Position numbers and translations under genes: made by a program. The notes beneath the pieces were generated by a model. That model searched no databases and had not been told where the DNA came from. It was given only the letters and a program-made list of their open reading frames with translations. A DNA stretch of 42,785 nt from CAZBQG01 sp964493945 (GTDB lineage: Bacteria > Pseudomonadota > Alphaproteobacteria > Rhodospirillales > UBA2165): assembly GCA_964493945.1 (NCBI GenBank), contig CAZBQG010000004.1:1-42785 (forward strand), read 5' to 3'. Positions 41,308-42,785 of this stretch are shown piece by piece (within the stretch, counting starts at the first letter, position 1; each line of letters begins with the position of its first letter).

Positions 41308-42425
41308 GCATTCTGCCAGCCTTTCCAAAAATTCATTTCGATTTCGGCGCAGTCCGCGGGTGGGAAGGCGAACTGATTGCCCATGGCGTGGTCCGGCCTT
41401 TGTTCATTACCGATGAAGGTTTGGTCGAGCACGGCGTGTTTGAAAAATTGCGGGCCGCCATCCCTTCCAATGTGGATTACACGCTGTTTGATAAAATCCC
41501 CGAAAACCCAACGGTCGCGGGGGTGGAGGCGGCGGCGGCGGCCTACCGGGAAAATGATTGTGACGGTATCGTGGCGCTGGGCGGCGGCTCGGTGCTGGAT
41601 TCGGGAAAATCCATCCGCATCGTGGTCAGCCATGAAGGAGAGCTTCAGGAACTGGCGGCCAATCCGGAACGCATCAAGCCCGGATTGCCGACCCTCATCA
41701 CGCTCCCCACCACCGCCGGCACGGGGGCCGAGATCACGGCCGGCGGCGGCATCCATCCGGCGCCTGATACCCATGCGTTTGGCGTCAGGAGCCCCCATAT
41801 ACAGCCCAGCGTGGCCATCTGTGATCCCGACCTGACCCTGGCCCTGCCGCCCCGCCTCACCGCCGGGACGGGCATGGATGCGTTGGGCCATTGCGTCGAG
41901 GGCATTTTCGCACCCACGGTCAATCCGCCGGTGGAAGCCATTGCGCTCGACGGCATCCGCCGGGTCTGCACCTATATTGAGCGTGCTGTCGAGGACGGCA
42001 CGGACCGGGAGGCCCGCTGGCATATGCTGATGGCCGCCCTGGAAGGGGGCATGGCCATCTATAAGGGATTAGGCCCGGTTCACACCCTGGCCCATATTTT
42101 CGGCGACCGCCCGGTCCATCACGGCGCCGCGGTGGCCATCGCCACGCCGGCCGTGGTGCGCTTTTGCGCGGGCGATGTGGGGGATAAGGGCGATAAGATT
42201 TTGGACGCCATGGGGCTGGCCAGGGGCAGCGATCTGGCTGATGGCATCGCCCAGCTAAACGAACGGGTGGGCATCCCGGCCACCATGCGCGAAATCGGCT
42301 ATGACGGCCAGGATGTGGACGGGCTGGCCCAGATGGGTCATGAAAACTGGTTCAACGCCACGGCGCCCAGGCACCCGTCGGTGGCGGAATACCGGGAAAT
42401 GATTGTGGAACTGCTGGGCACCTGA
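41304..42425 (+). CDS. Iron-containing alcohol dehydrogenase (group III)
   Basis: A 373-residue enzyme of the iron-containing alcohol dehydrogenase family, which also includes maleylacetate reductases and 4-hydroxybutyrate dehydrogenases. Metal ligands are visible: D192 and H196 in GTGMDALGHCVEG, H260 in GPVHTLAH, and H273 in VHHGAA. The NAD(P)-binding GGGS motif is at 93-96 within ALGGGSVLDSGK. PTTAGTGAE is typical. It overlaps the GntR gene (ATGA). It would oxidise a hydroxy acid or alcohol, or reduce a keto acid such as succinic semialdehyde; the substrate is inferred only from context. Confidence 0.9.
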   Translation: MSILPAFPKIHFDFGAVRGWEGELIAHGVVRPLFITDEGLVEHGVFEKLRAAIPSNVDYTLFDKIPENPTVAGVEAAAAAYRENDCDGIVALGGGSVLDSGKSIRIVVSHEGELQELAANPERIKPGLPTLITLPTTAGTGAEITAGGGIHPAPDTHAFGVRSPHIQPSVAICDPDLTLALPPRLTAGTGMDALGHCVEGIFAPTVNPPVEAIALDGIRRVCTYIERAVEDGTDREARWHMLMAALEGGMAIYKGLGPVHTLAHIFGDRPVHHGAAVAIATPAVVRFCAGDVGDKGDKILDAMGLARGSDLADGIAQLNERVGIPATMREIGYDGQDVDGLAQMGHENWFNATAPRHPSVAEYREMIVELLGT

Positions 42426-42785
42426 GCCTATAGGGTCACGTGTGGACGGCTCCCTTTTGGCAAGGGGTAAATTTGATGTTGCTGCAAATTGGTCGGGTGC
42501 TGTCATGTGTCCGGCCTGTTGATGCGGCACACATGGCCGCTGGCCCTAATGCGATCCGCGGGATCGGGTCCCAATCAAAACCACGCGCTTGATGCGCCTT
42601 GACCCAAACGGGTTTTCCCGACCCTCGGTTCGACCGATTTTGCATTACATCACTTTCACTCCGCCAAACTCTTTAACTCCTTCTGCCCCGTAGGGGTCCT
42701 AAGCTACCGGAACGGCTACGGGCTTTTGATATGAGCTACTCCCCAATTGTTAGACAGGTTTGGCGGCGATTTAAGCTACAGTCCG
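42426..42785. other. 360-base end region with no recognised gene; several inverted repeats
   Basis: No convincing coding sequence was found between the alcohol dehydrogenase and the window end. The stretch has small palindromes: CATGTGT paired with ACACATG (42504-42510 and 42529-42535), GATCC-GCG-GGATC, and CCCC-GTA-GGGG (42686-42696). TAAGCTAC occurs twice, near 42699 and 42771. This could be the edge of a mobile element or a decayed intergenic repeat, but I could not identify an element end or transposase. Confidence 0.35.

Noticed and set aside
42436..42645. 69-residue minus-strand frame near the window end
   Set aside because: No ribosome binding site, no recognised family, and it spans inverted repeats.

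Overview
The window looks like a chromosomal accessory region of a GC-rich proteobacterium, most likely an alphaproteobacterium of the Rhodospirillales type. This is inferred from the GC-rich coding style, strong AGGAG-type ribosome binding sites, many start/stop overlaps (ATGA, TGATG, TAATG), and the mix of family III CoA-transferases, fumarate-reductase-like flavoproteins and GntR/FadR regulators. No rRNA, tRNA, CRISPR array, intact transposase or integrase was seen. Almost every recognisable gene is a catabolic enzyme for organic acids or CoA thioesters, so this is a catabolic island rather than a housekeeping region.

Layout. 1-1338 is the tail of a flavoprotein cut by the window edge, followed by a membrane-anchored metallophosphoesterase (1424-2620). 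A minus-strand pair encodes an MmgE/PrpD protein and a CoA-transferase (5206-2646). A plus-strand set (5345-10367) encodes an LVIVD-repeat beta-propeller, a flavoprotein, a 73-residue two-helix membrane protein, a second flavoprotein and a decayed dienelactone hydrolase. At 12600-12725 two operons diverge: an HMG-CoA-lyase-like gene plus a NupC-type transporter leftwards, and a LeuC/LeuD-like hydratase, a FecR-domain protein and a 4,5-dihydroxyphthalate-decarboxylase-like protein rightwards. 16157-21040 holds a lectin-like secreted protein, an ACMSD-type amidohydrolase, a second CoA-transferase, a RidA protein and a UbiD decarboxylase.

21041-25170 is a less orderly stretch. It contains remnants of a PAS sensor, an SDR and a heme d1 protein, an unrecognised 526-residue protein with an AT-rich leader, arfB and an aldo/keto reductase. 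From 25171 to 37409 twelve plus-strand genes form one long catabolic cluster: acyl-CoA dehydrogenase, CoA-transferase, two acyl-CoA ligases, two SDRs, an SRPBCC protein, enoyl-CoA hydratase, cupin, an ACAD10/11-like acyl-CoA dehydrogenase next to an APH-fold kinase, and a divergent crotonase. The last part has an alkylsulfatase pseudogene (two stops and one frameshift), a very AT-rich spacer, an orphan TctC-like receptor, a GntR regulator, an iron-type alcohol dehydrogenase, and about 360 bases with no gene I recognise.

Most notable: the kinase/ACAD10-11-like pair (34233-36508), set among acyl-CoA ligases, SDRs and a hydratase, suggests a 4-hydroxyacyl-CoA route in which the hydroxyl is phosphorylated and then eliminated, as in the bacterial lva pathway and mammalian ACAD10/ACAD11, but with no LvaB-like partner visible. 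Second, the divergent LeuCD-like and HMG-CoA-lyase-like genes both carry substitutions at substrate- or metal-site positions and may form a hydratase-lyase route for a branched dicarboxylate. All pathway substrates are inference.
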